Shown here one piece after another: positions 1 to 7,349 of a DNA stretch of 64,000 bases (position 1 is the first letter of the stretch; every line of letters starts with the position of its first letter). The DNA lies in assembly GCF_031085165.1 (NCBI RefSeq), contig NZ_JAVHTY010000006.1, forward strand, positions 62,001 to 126,000, read 5' to 3'. The notes under the pieces are model-generated. The model had not been told where the DNA came from and did not search any database. It worked only from the letters and a program-made list of their open reading frames with translations. Source of the stretch: Pseudomonas sp. 102515 (GTDB lineage Bacteria > Pseudomonadota > Gammaproteobacteria > Pseudomonadales > Pseudomonadaceae). The translations under genes and the position numbers were made by a program.

Positions 1-221
1 GCTTGGCGCCGCTGCTGGTGGAGGAGATCTTCGACAGCGTCGCCCGGCTGAACCGGGAGGAGGGCCTGAGCGTGCTGATGGCCGAGCAGAACAGCGCTAT
101 CGCCCTCGACTACGCCCACCAGGCCTTCGTGCTGGAAAGCGGGCGGGTGGTGCAGTCCGGCGTGCCCGGCACTGGCCTGACGCGCGAGGCGGTGCAGGCG
201 GCCTACCTGGGGGTGGGCTAA
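1..221 (+). CDS. ABC transporter ATP-binding protein, C-terminal end (LivF/UrtE-like), partial
   Basis: The left edge of the window cuts this gene; only the last 73 codons are present. The residues APLLVEEIF followed by LMAEQNSAIAL and VLESGRVVQSG are the typical region after the D-loop and H-loop of ABC ATPases that power branched-chain amino acid or urea importers (HAAT family): in that family the segment runs from the switch region to the C-terminus. It ends AAYLGVG, as LivF-type proteins often do. Walker A, Walker B and the signature motif lie outside the window, so the substrate cannot be decided. The methyltransferase gene starts 29 bases after the stop on the same strand. Confidence 0.8.
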   Translation, partial: LAPLLVEEIFDSVARLNREEGLSVLMAEQNSAIALDYAHQAFVLESGRVVQSGVPGTGLTREAVQAAYLGVG

Positions 222-250
222 GCTCCCGGGACAACCGGGGAGCCCACGCC

Positions 251-919
251 ATGAACAAGACCTCCTACAACGCCATCGCCGACACCTTTCGCCAGGCCCG
301 CGTCAGCCTCAGGGACGACGAGCGTCGCTACCTTGAGGTGCTCCTGGAAAAGCTCGAACCCGGCGCCACCCTGCTCGATCTGGGCTGCGGCACCGGCACA
401 CCGGTCGCCGCCGCCATTCTCGCCCAGGGGCATCGGGTACTGGGTGTCGACCAGGCGGCCGCCATGCTGGCCCATGCGCGGCGGGAATTTCCCAAGCAGC
501 GCTGGATCGAGGCGCGGCTGGAAACCTACGCCTGCGCCGAACGCTACCAGGGCGCGCTGCTGTGGGATTCGCTGTTCCATCTGGAGCGCCGCTGGCACGC
601 GACCCTCCTGGCGCGAGTGATCGCCGGGCTTCCCCAAGGGGGACGGCTGATGCTGACGGCGGGCGGCTCGGCGGCGGATTCCTTCGTCGATACCATGTTC
701 GACCAGCCGTTCTTCTACGACTCCCACCCGCCGGCGGAGCTGCGTGCCTTGCTCTTGGGGCAGGGCGTGCGCATCCTCATCGAGGAATTCATGGACCTGC
801 CCGACGGGGGGCGGAATAGGGGGCGCTGCGCCTTCGTCGTGGAAAACTGTGACGTTGTTCAGGTGCCGTTCTCGCTGAGAGAACGGGATGGAGATCAGTC
901 CTTCCAGCCCGGCTGGTAG
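251..919 (+). CDS. Class I SAM-dependent methyltransferase
   Basis: A 222-residue protein with the class I methyltransferase fold: motif I LLDLGCGTGTPVA at about residues 41-53 binds S-adenosylmethionine, followed by the acidic strand end GVDQAAAML, and LLWDSLFHL at about residues 103-111 fits the motif IV region. It most resembles small-molecule methyltransferases of the Methyltransf_25 type; the substrate is not evident. The ATG follows CGGGGAGCCCACGCC, which contains a reasonable ribosome binding site. The last 25 bases overlap the 3' end of the convergent binding-protein gene, so the C-terminal tail may be a late extension of the reading frame. Confidence 0.8.
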   Translation: MNKTSYNAIADTFRQARVSLRDDERRYLEVLLEKLEPGATLLDLGCGTGTPVAAAILAQGHRVLGVDQAAAMLAHARREFPKQRWIEARLETYACAERYQGALLWDSLFHLERRWHATLLARVIAGLPQGGRLMLTAGGSAADSFVDTMFDQPFFYDSHPPAELRALLLGQGVRILIEEFMDLPDGGRNRGRCAFVVENCDVVQVPFSLRERDGDQSFQPGW

Positions 920-1680
920 AGGGTGCCGTGGGCCTGGTCCAGGGCGGCGCGGACCTTGGGCGAGTGCTGGTAGAGGTCGATCAGCTTGGCCAGGCGCGGA
1001 TCGTCCTTGTTGTCCTGGCGGGCGACGAACTGGATGACGTACTCCGGGTGGTCGAGGCCATCGAAGAGCAGGGCCTGGTTGGGATCTATGGTCTTGGCCA
1101 GGCGCAGGTAGTGCGGATAACCCTGGGCCACGTCGACGTCGTCCAGTGAGCGGGCCAGCTGCACGGCCTCCAGTTCGACGATCTGGATGTCGCGCGGATT
1201 GCCGGTGATGTCCGCCAGGGTGGCGTGGTAGCCGACGCCGGGCTTGAGGGTGATGAAGCCGGCCTTCTCCAGCAGCAACAGGCCACGGCCGCCATTGATG
1301 GCGTCGTTGGCGATAGCCACCCGCGCGCCCTTGGGTACCTCGGCCAGGGTGCGGTACTTCTTCGAATAGAGCCCGACGTTGTTGATGATCCCCGGCGCCA
1401 CCGCCACCAGGTCATGGCCGGCGGTGCGCTTGGCGTTCTCCAGGAAGGGGATGTGCTGGTAGTAGTTGGCGTCGATGTCATGGTTGGCGAGGCTGGTGTT
1501 GGGGGCGATCCAGTCGCTGAATTCGACGATCTCCACCTCCACCCCGGCGGCCTTGGCCTCCTGCACCGCGACTTCAAGCGGCGGAGCGAAGGCGGCGGTG
1601 GTGCCGATCTTGAGAGGCGCGGCCAGGGCCGCGGTGCTGAAGAGGCCGAGGGCGAAGAGCAGGGGTTTGAGGCGGGTCAT
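895..1680 (-). CDS. NlpA/MetQ-family ABC substrate-binding protein
   Basis: A 261-residue exported protein. After a signal peptide ending about TAALAAP, the mature part begins LKIGTTAAFAPPLEVAVQEAK and carries the family segments HDIDANYYQHIPFL and NDAINGGRGLLLLEKAGFI, which mark the NlpA/MetQ family (methionine and related sulfur compound uptake). No lipobox cysteine is present, unlike typical MetQ lipoproteins, so it should be a free periplasmic protein. The ATG overlaps the stop of the upstream monooxygenase gene as ATGA, which points to translational coupling. No MetN or MetI gene is nearby. I infer a role in organosulfur scavenging because of the neighbour. The start at 1680 is preferred over longer in-frame starts because the signal peptide begins there. 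Confidence 0.85.
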   Translation of the reverse strand: MTRLKPLLFALGLFSTAALAAPLKIGTTAAFAPPLEVAVQEAKAAGVEVEIVEFSDWIAPNTSLANHDIDANYYQHIPFLENAKRTAGHDLVAVAPGIINNVGLYSKKYRTLAEVPKGARVAIANDAINGGRGLLLLEKAGFITLKPGVGYHATLADITGNPRDIQIVELEAVQLARSLDDVDVAQGYPHYLRLAKTIDPNQALLFDGLDHPEYVIQFVARQDNKDDPRLAKLIDLYQHSPKVRAALDQAHGTLYQPGWKD

Positions 1681-3065
1681 AGGGCGTCCTTGAGAGGCCA
1701 GTCCTGGCGGAAACGGCCGCCGGAATGGCGGGTGTCGAGGTGGTCGCCCCGGCCGAACAGCTTGTGTCTGAAGCTGCCCTCGGCGTAGGCGGTCTTGTAG
1801 CGACCCCGGGTCTGCAACTCCGGGATCACCAGATCGATGAAGTCGCCGTAGCACTCGGGGGTGACGGTGCGGGCCAGGTTGAAGCCGTCCAGCCCGGTCT
1901 CGTCGATCCAGCCAAGCAGGGCATCGGCCACCTGCTGGGGATCGCCGACCAGGGCGGTGTAGCGGCCACCGAGGGCGTGCTGCTCCAGCAGCTTGCGGCG
2001 GGTCCAGCCGGCGTCCTTGGCCACCAGGCGCTTGAGCGCCGACTCGATGGCCTCGGTCCTTTGCGGGCGGATGGGTTCGTCGAGGCCATAGGCGGCGAGA
2101 TCTATGCCCACCGAGGCGGAGTGATGAGCGACGCCGGCCTCGGGGCTGGCGTAGCTCAGGTATTCGGCGTGCTTGTCGCGGGCTTCGGCGGCGGTGGGAG
2201 CGACGATCACCGTCAGGCCCATGAACAGCTTGACGTCATCCGCGCGGCGGCCGGCGGCCACTGCCGCGCCCCGGACCCGCTCGACCTGGGCACGGGTGGC
2301 GGCCTGGTCCTGCCCGGAGATGAACACGCACTCGGCATGGCGCCCGGCAAAGGCCAGGCCGCGATCCGAGGAGCCGGCCTGGAACAGCACCGGGGTGCGT
2401 TGCCGCGAGGGCTCGCAGAGGTGATAGCCCTCGACGTCGAAGAATTCGCCGTGGTGCACGACCTTGCGCACCCGCTCGGGACGGGCATAGATCCGCTGGA
2501 CGCGGTCACGGACCACGGCGTCGTCGGCCCAGCTGCCTTCGAGCAGCTTGTAGAGCACTTCCAGGTATTCGTCGGCTTGGTCGTAGCGGCGGTCGTGGGC
2601 GATCTGCTGGTCCAGGCCCATGGCACGGGCGGCGCTGTCCAGGTAGCCGGTGACGATGTTCCAGCCGACACGGCCTTCGCTCAGGTGATCCAGGGTGGAA
2701 AGGCGGCGGGCGAAGGGATAAGGCGGCTCGTAGGTGAGGTTGGCCGTCAGGCCGAAACCCAGGTGCCGGGTGCTGGCGGCCATGGCCGAGACCAGCAGGA
2801 AGGGGTCGTTGACCGGCAACTGGATGGATTCGCGCAGGGTCAGGTCGACATTGCCGCCATAGACGTCGTAGACGCCCAGGATGTCGGCGATGAACAGCCC
2901 ATCGAACAGCCCGCGTTCCAGCAATTGGGCCAGCTCGGTCCAGTAACCGAGGGTGTGGTAGCGGCTGGAGGTGTCGCGTGGATGCGTCCAGAGGCCGTGG
3001 TTGATGTGGCCCACGGTGTTCATGTTGAAGGCGTTGAGCAGCACCTGCTTGGCGGGGGCGGTCAT
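1677..3065 (-). CDS. NtaA/SnaA/DmoA-family FMN-dependent monooxygenase
   Basis: A 462-residue bacterial luciferase-like flavoprotein. It has the family signatures near the N-terminus (LNAFNMNTVGHINHGLW), the FADILG-like strand FIADILGVYDVYGG, and the segment LSEGRVGWNIVTGYLDSAARAMG at about residues 131-153, diagnostic for the NtaA/DszA/DmoA group. These enzymes use reduced FMN from a separate reductase and oxygen to oxidise sulfur compounds, EDTA/NTA-like chelators or similar substrates. No reductase gene is adjacent. It is cotranscribed with the following NlpA-type binding protein (4-base overlap) and divergent from a sulfonate-type binding protein, so sulfur acquisition is the likely context. 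The true substrate is not visible. Confidence 0.88.
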   Translation of the reverse strand: MTAPAKQVLLNAFNMNTVGHINHGLWTHPRDTSSRYHTLGYWTELAQLLERGLFDGLFIADILGVYDVYGGNVDLTLRESIQLPVNDPFLLVSAMAASTRHLGFGLTANLTYEPPYPFARRLSTLDHLSEGRVGWNIVTGYLDSAARAMGLDQQIAHDRRYDQADEYLEVLYKLLEGSWADDAVVRDRVQRIYARPERVRKVVHHGEFFDVEGYHLCEPSRQRTPVLFQAGSSDRGLAFAGRHAECVFISGQDQAATRAQVERVRGAAVAAGRRADDVKLFMGLTVIVAPTAAEARDKHAEYLSYASPEAGVAHHSASVGIDLAAYGLDEPIRPQRTEAIESALKRLVAKDAGWTRRKLLEQHALGGRYTALVGDPQQVADALLGWIDETGLDGFNLARTVTPECYGDFIDLVIPELQTRGRYKTAYAEGSFRHKLFGRGDHLDTRHSGGRFRQDWPLKDAL

Positions 3066-3245
3066 GGGGCGGGTGCCCCCGCGGGGAGAAGAGTCCGGAG
3101 CTCAGCCATGGGGTCCTCGGGTTCAAGGCGAAAGGAGAGATCCGGTGGTCCGGTGGTTATACGTTAGCTTCAAGGGACATGGAGCTTTAAATAGCCTTTC
3201 GGAATAACGTTAGGGCCTTCGCGGACGTGACGCTCATCTCTAACC

Positions 3246-3290
3246 AAATTCCTAATCGGTATTAAGCCGACCTTTGCTTATTCCTTATCG
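3246..3290. promoter_or_regulatory. Direct repeat ATTCCTWATCG in the divergent sulfur-gene promoter region
   Basis: The sequence ATTCCTAATCG (3248-3258) recurs as ATTCCTTATCG (3280-3290), start to start 32 bases apart, about three helical turns. The second copy sits inside TTATTCCTTAT. The region separates the divergent flavin monooxygenase (start 3065) and sulfonate-type binding protein (start 3326). From memory, CysB-type regulators of sulfur starvation bind half-sites beginning TTATTC; I infer a sulfur-starvation activator site, with low certainty. Confidence 0.35.
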
Positions 3291-3325
3291 TGGCCGGCAT
3301 TCATTCGCCGTCCGCTGAGGCACTC

Positions 3326-4297
3326 ATGGCCGCTATCCGCTTTTCGTTCCGCGCAGGGCTGCGCCGAGGGCTGCTCGCCCTGGGTCTGCTGGGCCTCGCC
3401 TGCGCCGCCCAGGCCGATACCACCCTGCGTATCGGTTACCAGAAATCCTCCACCCTGTTGGTGCTGCTCAAGGAGCAGGGCACCCTGCAACGCGACCTGG
3501 CGGCCCAGGGCGTCACTCTCAGCTGGCACGAATTCTCCAGCGGCCTGCCGCTGCTGGAAGCGCTCAACGTCGGCAACGTGGATCTCTCCGCCGACGTCGC
3601 CGACACCGTGCCGGTGTTCGCCCAGGCGGCGGGCGCCAAGCTCACCTATTTCGCCCGGGAGACGCCGTCGCCCCAGGCTCAGGCCATCCTGGTCCCGAAG
3701 GGCTCGTCGCTCCAGACCCTCGCCGATCTCAAGGGCAAGCGCATCGCCGTGACCAAGGCCGCCGGTAGCCACTACCTGCTGATCGCCGCCTTGCAGAAGG
3801 CCGGCCTGAGCTTCGCCGACATCCAGCCGGCCTATCTCACTCCGGCGGACGGTCGTGCCGCCCTGGAGAACGGCAAGGTGGACGCCTGGGTGACCTGGGA
3901 GCCCTTCGTCGCCAGCGCCCAGCGCCAGCAGCACGTCCGCATCCTCGCCTCGGGCGAGGGGCTGGCCAGCTACCAGCGCTACTACCTGGCCGCCACGCCC
4001 TATGCCCAGGGCCATCCCGAGGTGCTGGCCCTGGTCTTCGCCGAATTGCAGCGCACCGGCCAGTGGGTGAAGCAACACCCCGCCGAGGCGGCACGCCTCC
4101 TCGGTCCTCAGTGGGGCCGCCTGGACGAAGGCACCGTCGAGCTGGCCAACAGCCGCCGTACCTACGATGTCCAGCCAGTTAGTCGCGCGGCCCTCGGCGA
4201 GCAGCAGCGCATCGCCGATGCCTTCCACGCCGCCAGGTTGCTGCCCAGCGCGGTGGACGCCAGCGCCGTCGACCTCTGGACCCCGACGCCACCGTGA
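3326..4297 (+). CDS. Aliphatic sulfonate-type ABC substrate-binding protein (SsuA-like)
   Basis: A 323-residue periplasmic binding protein. A signal peptide (MAAIRFSFRAGLRRGLLALG... ending CAAQA) precedes the SsuA-type beginning TTLRIGYQKSSTLLVLLKEQG. Further family segments are HEFSSGLPLLEALNVGNVDLSADV and the lysine-rich GSSLQTLADLKGKRIAVTKAAGSHYLL; VDAWVTWEPFVA follows. This family delivers alkanesulfonates, taurine or similar compounds to an inner-membrane permease. I chose ATG 3326, which has GAGG five to six bases upstream, over the in-frame GTG at 3290. No permease or ATPase gene accompanies it, so it may use the set at 26488-28251. Divergent from the NtaA-type monooxygenase. Confidence 0.87.
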   Translation: MAAIRFSFRAGLRRGLLALGLLGLACAAQADTTLRIGYQKSSTLLVLLKEQGTLQRDLAAQGVTLSWHEFSSGLPLLEALNVGNVDLSADVADTVPVFAQAAGAKLTYFARETPSPQAQAILVPKGSSLQTLADLKGKRIAVTKAAGSHYLLIAALQKAGLSFADIQPAYLTPADGRAALENGKVDAWVTWEPFVASAQRQQHVRILASGEGLASYQRYYLAATPYAQGHPEVLALVFAELQRTGQWVKQHPAEAARLLGPQWGRLDEGTVELANSRRTYDVQPVSRAALGEQQRIADAFHAARLLPSAVDASAVDLWTPTPP

Positions 4298-4767
4298 TCC
4301 ACGCGAGCTGATCGGGCTTTTACTCGGGACAAGGCCACGCTACGCCGGGCCGCATGCCTTGGCCCGCTAAACCAGGTCGCTCCTGCCAAGGAAGTCCATC
4401 TGGACCACCCCTCCTTGCGCCCACCCGCCGGGTGCGGGGTGGCGAGCGCTCGCGCGTCCGGCGAGGCTCCTTGTCGCCGCGCCCACCCTCGCCAAAGCCC
4501 ACGCGGAGTTGCAACGCCTGAGCGCGCCGGGCTGATCCTGCCCGGATGAGTGGGTGGCGGATCAAGTGTCTGTTTCCGGTTCATTCGCGTCCGGTCGAGA
4601 CCGGGTACCTCTTACGCCAAGGTCGGGTACGGTTTGCTCGGTGAATCCGTTTTGGTGTAACGTGATTACAAAGTACCAATCAGTGCCTGGAGAGGGTTGT
4701 TCTCTGGCTGAGCCTCGATAGGGTTATGGCTGCGCTGCTCAGAGTCGTCGTTATGATTGTCTTTCAG
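4298..4767. other. Non-coding stretch with GC-rich inverted repeats, no intact gene
   Basis: No convincing gene is seen here. The region holds a short hairpin CGGGCC/GGCCCG (4346-4366) just after the binding-protein gene, which could act in termination although no T-run follows, and other GC-rich inverted repeats around 4415-4445. A short plus-strand tail ending LQRLSAPG then a stop near 4530 could be the remnant of a lost gene, but it is too short to assign. The stretch borders a decayed aldehyde dehydrogenase gene, so it may be part of a larger eroded segment. Confidence 0.5.
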
Positions 4768-4773
4768 TATAAT
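4768..4773 (+). promoter_or_regulatory. Possible -10 element upstream of the sad remnant
   Basis: A perfect TATAAT lies 23 bases before the ATG at 4797, within an AT-rich patch (TTTCAGTATAATAAAAAAC) that stands out from the GC-rich surroundings. No good -35 hexamer is found 16-18 bases upstream. It could drive the sad remnant and, by readthrough, the cupin-tautomerase-lactonase genes behind it. Confidence 0.3.
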
Positions 4774-4796
4774 AAAAAACAAATGGGGTTCGTCCA

Positions 4797-5456
4797 TGAT
4801 CGAAGCTTTCAACCCCGCCACCGGAGCCGCCATCGCGACCTACCACGCCCATGCGCCGGCCCAGGTCGAGACGCGCCTGGCGCAGCACTGCGCGGCTCTG
4901 GTTCGCTTGGCCGCCCTCCTGCGCGCCGGTCGCGACACCCAGGCGCGACTCAGCGCCAGCGAGATGGGCGAGCCGCTGGTGGAAGCCGAGGCGGAGCTCG
5001 GGAAGTCCGCGCTGAGCTGCGAGTTCTACGCCGGGCGGGCGCCCGGCTGCCTCGCCGATACCCCTGTGGCCAGCGCCACCGCCTACGGCTGGTGGTCTAC
5101 GCACCGCTCGGCGTGGCGCTCACGGTGATGCCCTGGAACTATCCGGTCTGGCAGGTCGTCCGTTTCGCCGCACCGGCGCTGGCAGCCGGCAATGGCGTTC
5201 TCCTCGCGCACGCTAGCAACGTGCCGGGCTGCTGGAGCAGGCGTTTGCCGAGGACCTGCCCACCGGCCTGGTGGCGATCCTGCTGATCGATGCCAGGGAG
5301 GTGGCCGGCGCGGTGTTCATCAATGCCCTGGTGGACTTGGATCTGCGGGTGCCCTTCGGCGGCATCAAGCAGTCTGGCTATGGCCGCGAACTGGGCGAGT
5401 GGGGTATCCGCGAATTCACCAACGTCGAGGCCGTCTGGCAAGACGTCCAACCCTGA
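4797..5456 (+). pseudogene. sad: Degraded NAD(P)-dependent succinate-semialdehyde dehydrogenase (Sad/YneI-like)
   Basis: Three pieces in different frames match E. coli Sad/YneI from memory: an N-terminal part starting [16 protein letters not shown] with [17 protein letters not shown]; a middle part [33 protein letters not shown] (frame change near 5090); and a C-terminal part [17 protein letters not shown] then [18 protein letters not shown] and VWQDV. The family is about 460 residues, but only about 220 codons remain. The join near [15 protein letters not shown] (about 5290-5320) skips the cofactor-binding GS motif, the catalytic glutamate and the catalytic cysteine, so an internal deletion plus at least one frameshift has removed activity. 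The cupin gene follows 16 bases later. Confidence 0.88.
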
Positions 5457-5472
5457 CTACTAGGAGTTTTCC

Positions 5473-5892
5473 ATGATCAAGACGGATTCCGCTGCCTGGC
5501 TGCTCAAGCCCGAGGCCATCGCCAGGCACGACCGTGGCGGTGGCGCTGCTACCACGCCGCTGGTGACCGCTGGCCTGGGGGCGCAAACCTTCATCAACGG
5601 CTACACCGAATTCCTGGGTGGGGCGCAGATTCCCTTCCATTTCCACAATTGCGAGGAGAGCGTGATGCTGGTGGAGGGCCGGGCGATCTTCGACATCGAC
5701 GGCCAGGAATTCGCCCTCGCACCCCAGGACGTCACCTATATCCCCACCGGGGTGCCCCATCGCTTTCGCAATGCCTCGGCGACCGAGCCCATGAAGATCC
5801 TCTGGATCTACGGCTCGGCCGACGCCACCCGCACCCTGGTAGAGACGGGCGAAACGCGCCCGATCGCCGCCGAACACCGTACCCAGTCCTAG
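5473..5892 (+). CDS. Cupin-domain protein
   Basis: A 139-residue single-domain cupin. Motif 1 is read as HFHNCEESVMLVEGRAIFDIDG (about residues 56-77) with metal-ligand candidates His, His and Glu; motif 2 is PTGVPHRFRNAS with the final histidine. Such small cupins can be metal-dependent isomerases, dioxygenases, or sensors; nothing here decides which. The start has the strong ribosome binding site TAGGAG six bases upstream. It leads a compact run with a tautomerase, a lactonase-fold protein and a permease, so I infer a role in the same small-molecule catabolic route. Confidence 0.85.
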   Translation: MIKTDSAAWLLKPEAIARHDRGGGAATTPLVTAGLGAQTFINGYTEFLGGAQIPFHFHNCEESVMLVEGRAIFDIDGQEFALAPQDVTYIPTGVPHRFRNASATEPMKILWIYGSADATRTLVETGETRPIAAEHRTQS

Positions 5893-5901
5893 GAGACACC
5901 C

Positions 5902-6087
5902 ATGCCGGAAATCATCGTTCACGCCGTAAAAGGTCGTAGTGCCGAACAGAAGAAGTTGTTGATGAAACGCATCACCGAGGCGGTGGTGGATAGCTTCGGC
6001 GTGGCTGCCGACCGCGTCATCGTGCAGATCGTCGAGGCCGAGCCGGAAGACAAGGCGCGCGGCGGCGTGCCCTACAGCGAACGCTGA
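5902..6087 (+). CDS. 4-oxalocrotonate tautomerase family protein
   Basis: A 61-residue protein that begins MPEIIVHAVKGRSAEQKKLLMKR. After removal of methionine, Pro1 would be the catalytic base, the hallmark of the 4-OT family, which interconverts enol and keto (2-hydroxymuconate-type) acids in hexamers. Length is normal for the family. A basic residue occupies the region near position 11 where 4-OT uses arginine. TAGGAG lies seven bases upstream of the ATG, ten bases after the cupin stop. The natural substrate in this cluster is not known. Confidence 0.9.
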   Translation: MPEIIVHAVKGRSAEQKKLLMKRITEAVVDSFGVAADRVIVQIVEAEPEDKARGGVPYSER

Positions 6088-6242
6088 AACAGGCACCTGG
6101 CGAGCGTTCGCCGGGCGCGAACGCTGCGTTGGCCAAAGGTCAATTTTCGCTGGGCAGCGGGTTGCCTAAGGTGGCGCAAGCGGGTCTGACGGTCGCCATG
6201 GCGCCGACGTCGGACCTTTCCAGCCGGTGCCAGGAGAGCCCT

Positions 6243-7286
6243 ATGTACGCCTATGTCGGCAGCCGAACCACCCGTGCCCGTCAGGCCCGCGGGGAGGGAA
6301 TCAGCGTTTACCGGGTCACGCCCGCAGGCGCGCTGGAACTCGTCCAGGTGGTCGGTGACCTGATCAATCCGTCCTACCTGACCCTCAATCGGGCGGGTGA
6401 CCGTCTCTATACGGTGCATGGCGACGAACAGGCGGTCAGCGCCTTCGCCGTCGACCGCCCGAGCGGATGCCTGACTCTGCTCAACCAGCAAGCGAGCGGC
6501 GGTCGCAATCCGGTTCACCTGGCGCTGGCGCCGGACGATCGCCACCTGGTGGTGAGCAATCACCTCGGTCGCAGTCTCGCCGTCCTGCCCATAGCGGAAG
6601 ATGGCCGACTGGAGCCGCTGGTCCAGCTGCTGGAGCTGCAGGGTGAGCCCGGGCCGCACCGCCAGGAACAGCCCCATGCCAAGCCGCACTGCAATCCCTT
6701 CGATCCCAGCGGCCGCTTCGTGCTGGTGCCGGACAAGGGACTGGACCGGATCTTCAGCTTTGCCTTTCACGACGGGCGGCTGGTGCCGGTGGCCGAGGTG
6801 GCGACCCGCGAAGGCGCGGGGCCGCGGCATCTGGTCTGCCATCCGCGCCTGCCGCGGGCCTATGTGGTCAATGAGCTGGATTCGACCCTCACCGCCTATG
6901 CCTTCGATGCTCGCTGCGGTGTCCTCGAACCCCTGGCCATCCACTCGACGCTGCCGGCCAGCTTCACCGGCAACAGCCGGGCGGCGGCGATCGAACTGGA
7001 TCGCAGCGGGCGCCTGCTCTACACCTCCAATCGCGGCCACGACAGCCTGACGGTCTTCACGCTGGATCCCCAGAGCGGGCTGCCGACGCCGCTCGGCAGC
7101 CTGGCGAGCGGGGGCCGCACGCCACGCGCCTTCGCCCTGGCACCGGATGGCCGCCAGCTGTTCGCCCTCAACGAAGACAGCGACAGCATCGTCGCCTTCC
7201 TGGTCGACGAGACCCGGGGGATCCTCGAACCCACGGGCACGGTGGTGCGCTGCGGCAGCCCGGTGTGCCTGGTCTTCAGTCGCTGA
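6243..7286 (+). CDS. Lactonase-family beta-propeller protein (Pgl/YbhE-like)
   Basis: A 347-residue seven-bladed propeller protein of the 6-phosphogluconolactonase (YbhE) / muconate cycloisomerase-like family. Repeated blades are visible as segments such as NPSYLTLNRAGDRLYTVHG, NPVHLALAPDDRHLVVSNH, FDPSGRFVLVPDKGLDRI, GPRHLVCHPRLPRAYVVNEL and AAIELDRSGRLLYTSNRG. Family members hydrolyse sugar or aromatic lactones in the cytoplasm. I chose ATG 6243 (GGAGAGCCCT before it) instead of the longer frame from 6129, because the protein fold begins at MYAYVGSRT. It precedes an ACS-family permease, in keeping with an acid-sugar or aromatic-acid route. Confidence 0.86.
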   Translation: MYAYVGSRTTRARQARGEGISVYRVTPAGALELVQVVGDLINPSYLTLNRAGDRLYTVHGDEQAVSAFAVDRPSGCLTLLNQQASGGRNPVHLALAPDDRHLVVSNHLGRSLAVLPIAEDGRLEPLVQLLELQGEPGPHRQEQPHAKPHCNPFDPSGRFVLVPDKGLDRIFSFAFHDGRLVPVAEVATREGAGPRHLVCHPRLPRAYVVNELDSTLTAYAFDARCGVLEPLAIHSTLPASFTGNSRAAAIELDRSGRLLYTSNRGHDSLTVFTLDPQSGLPTPLGSLASGGRTPRAFALAPDGRQLFALNEDSDSIVAFLVDETRGILEPTGTVVRCGSPVCLVFSR

Positions 7287-7349
7287 AGATCCTCGCCGCA
7301 TCCTACAACAACAAGAGCGGCCGCCTCGGCGCGGCCCTGTGAGGCCCCC

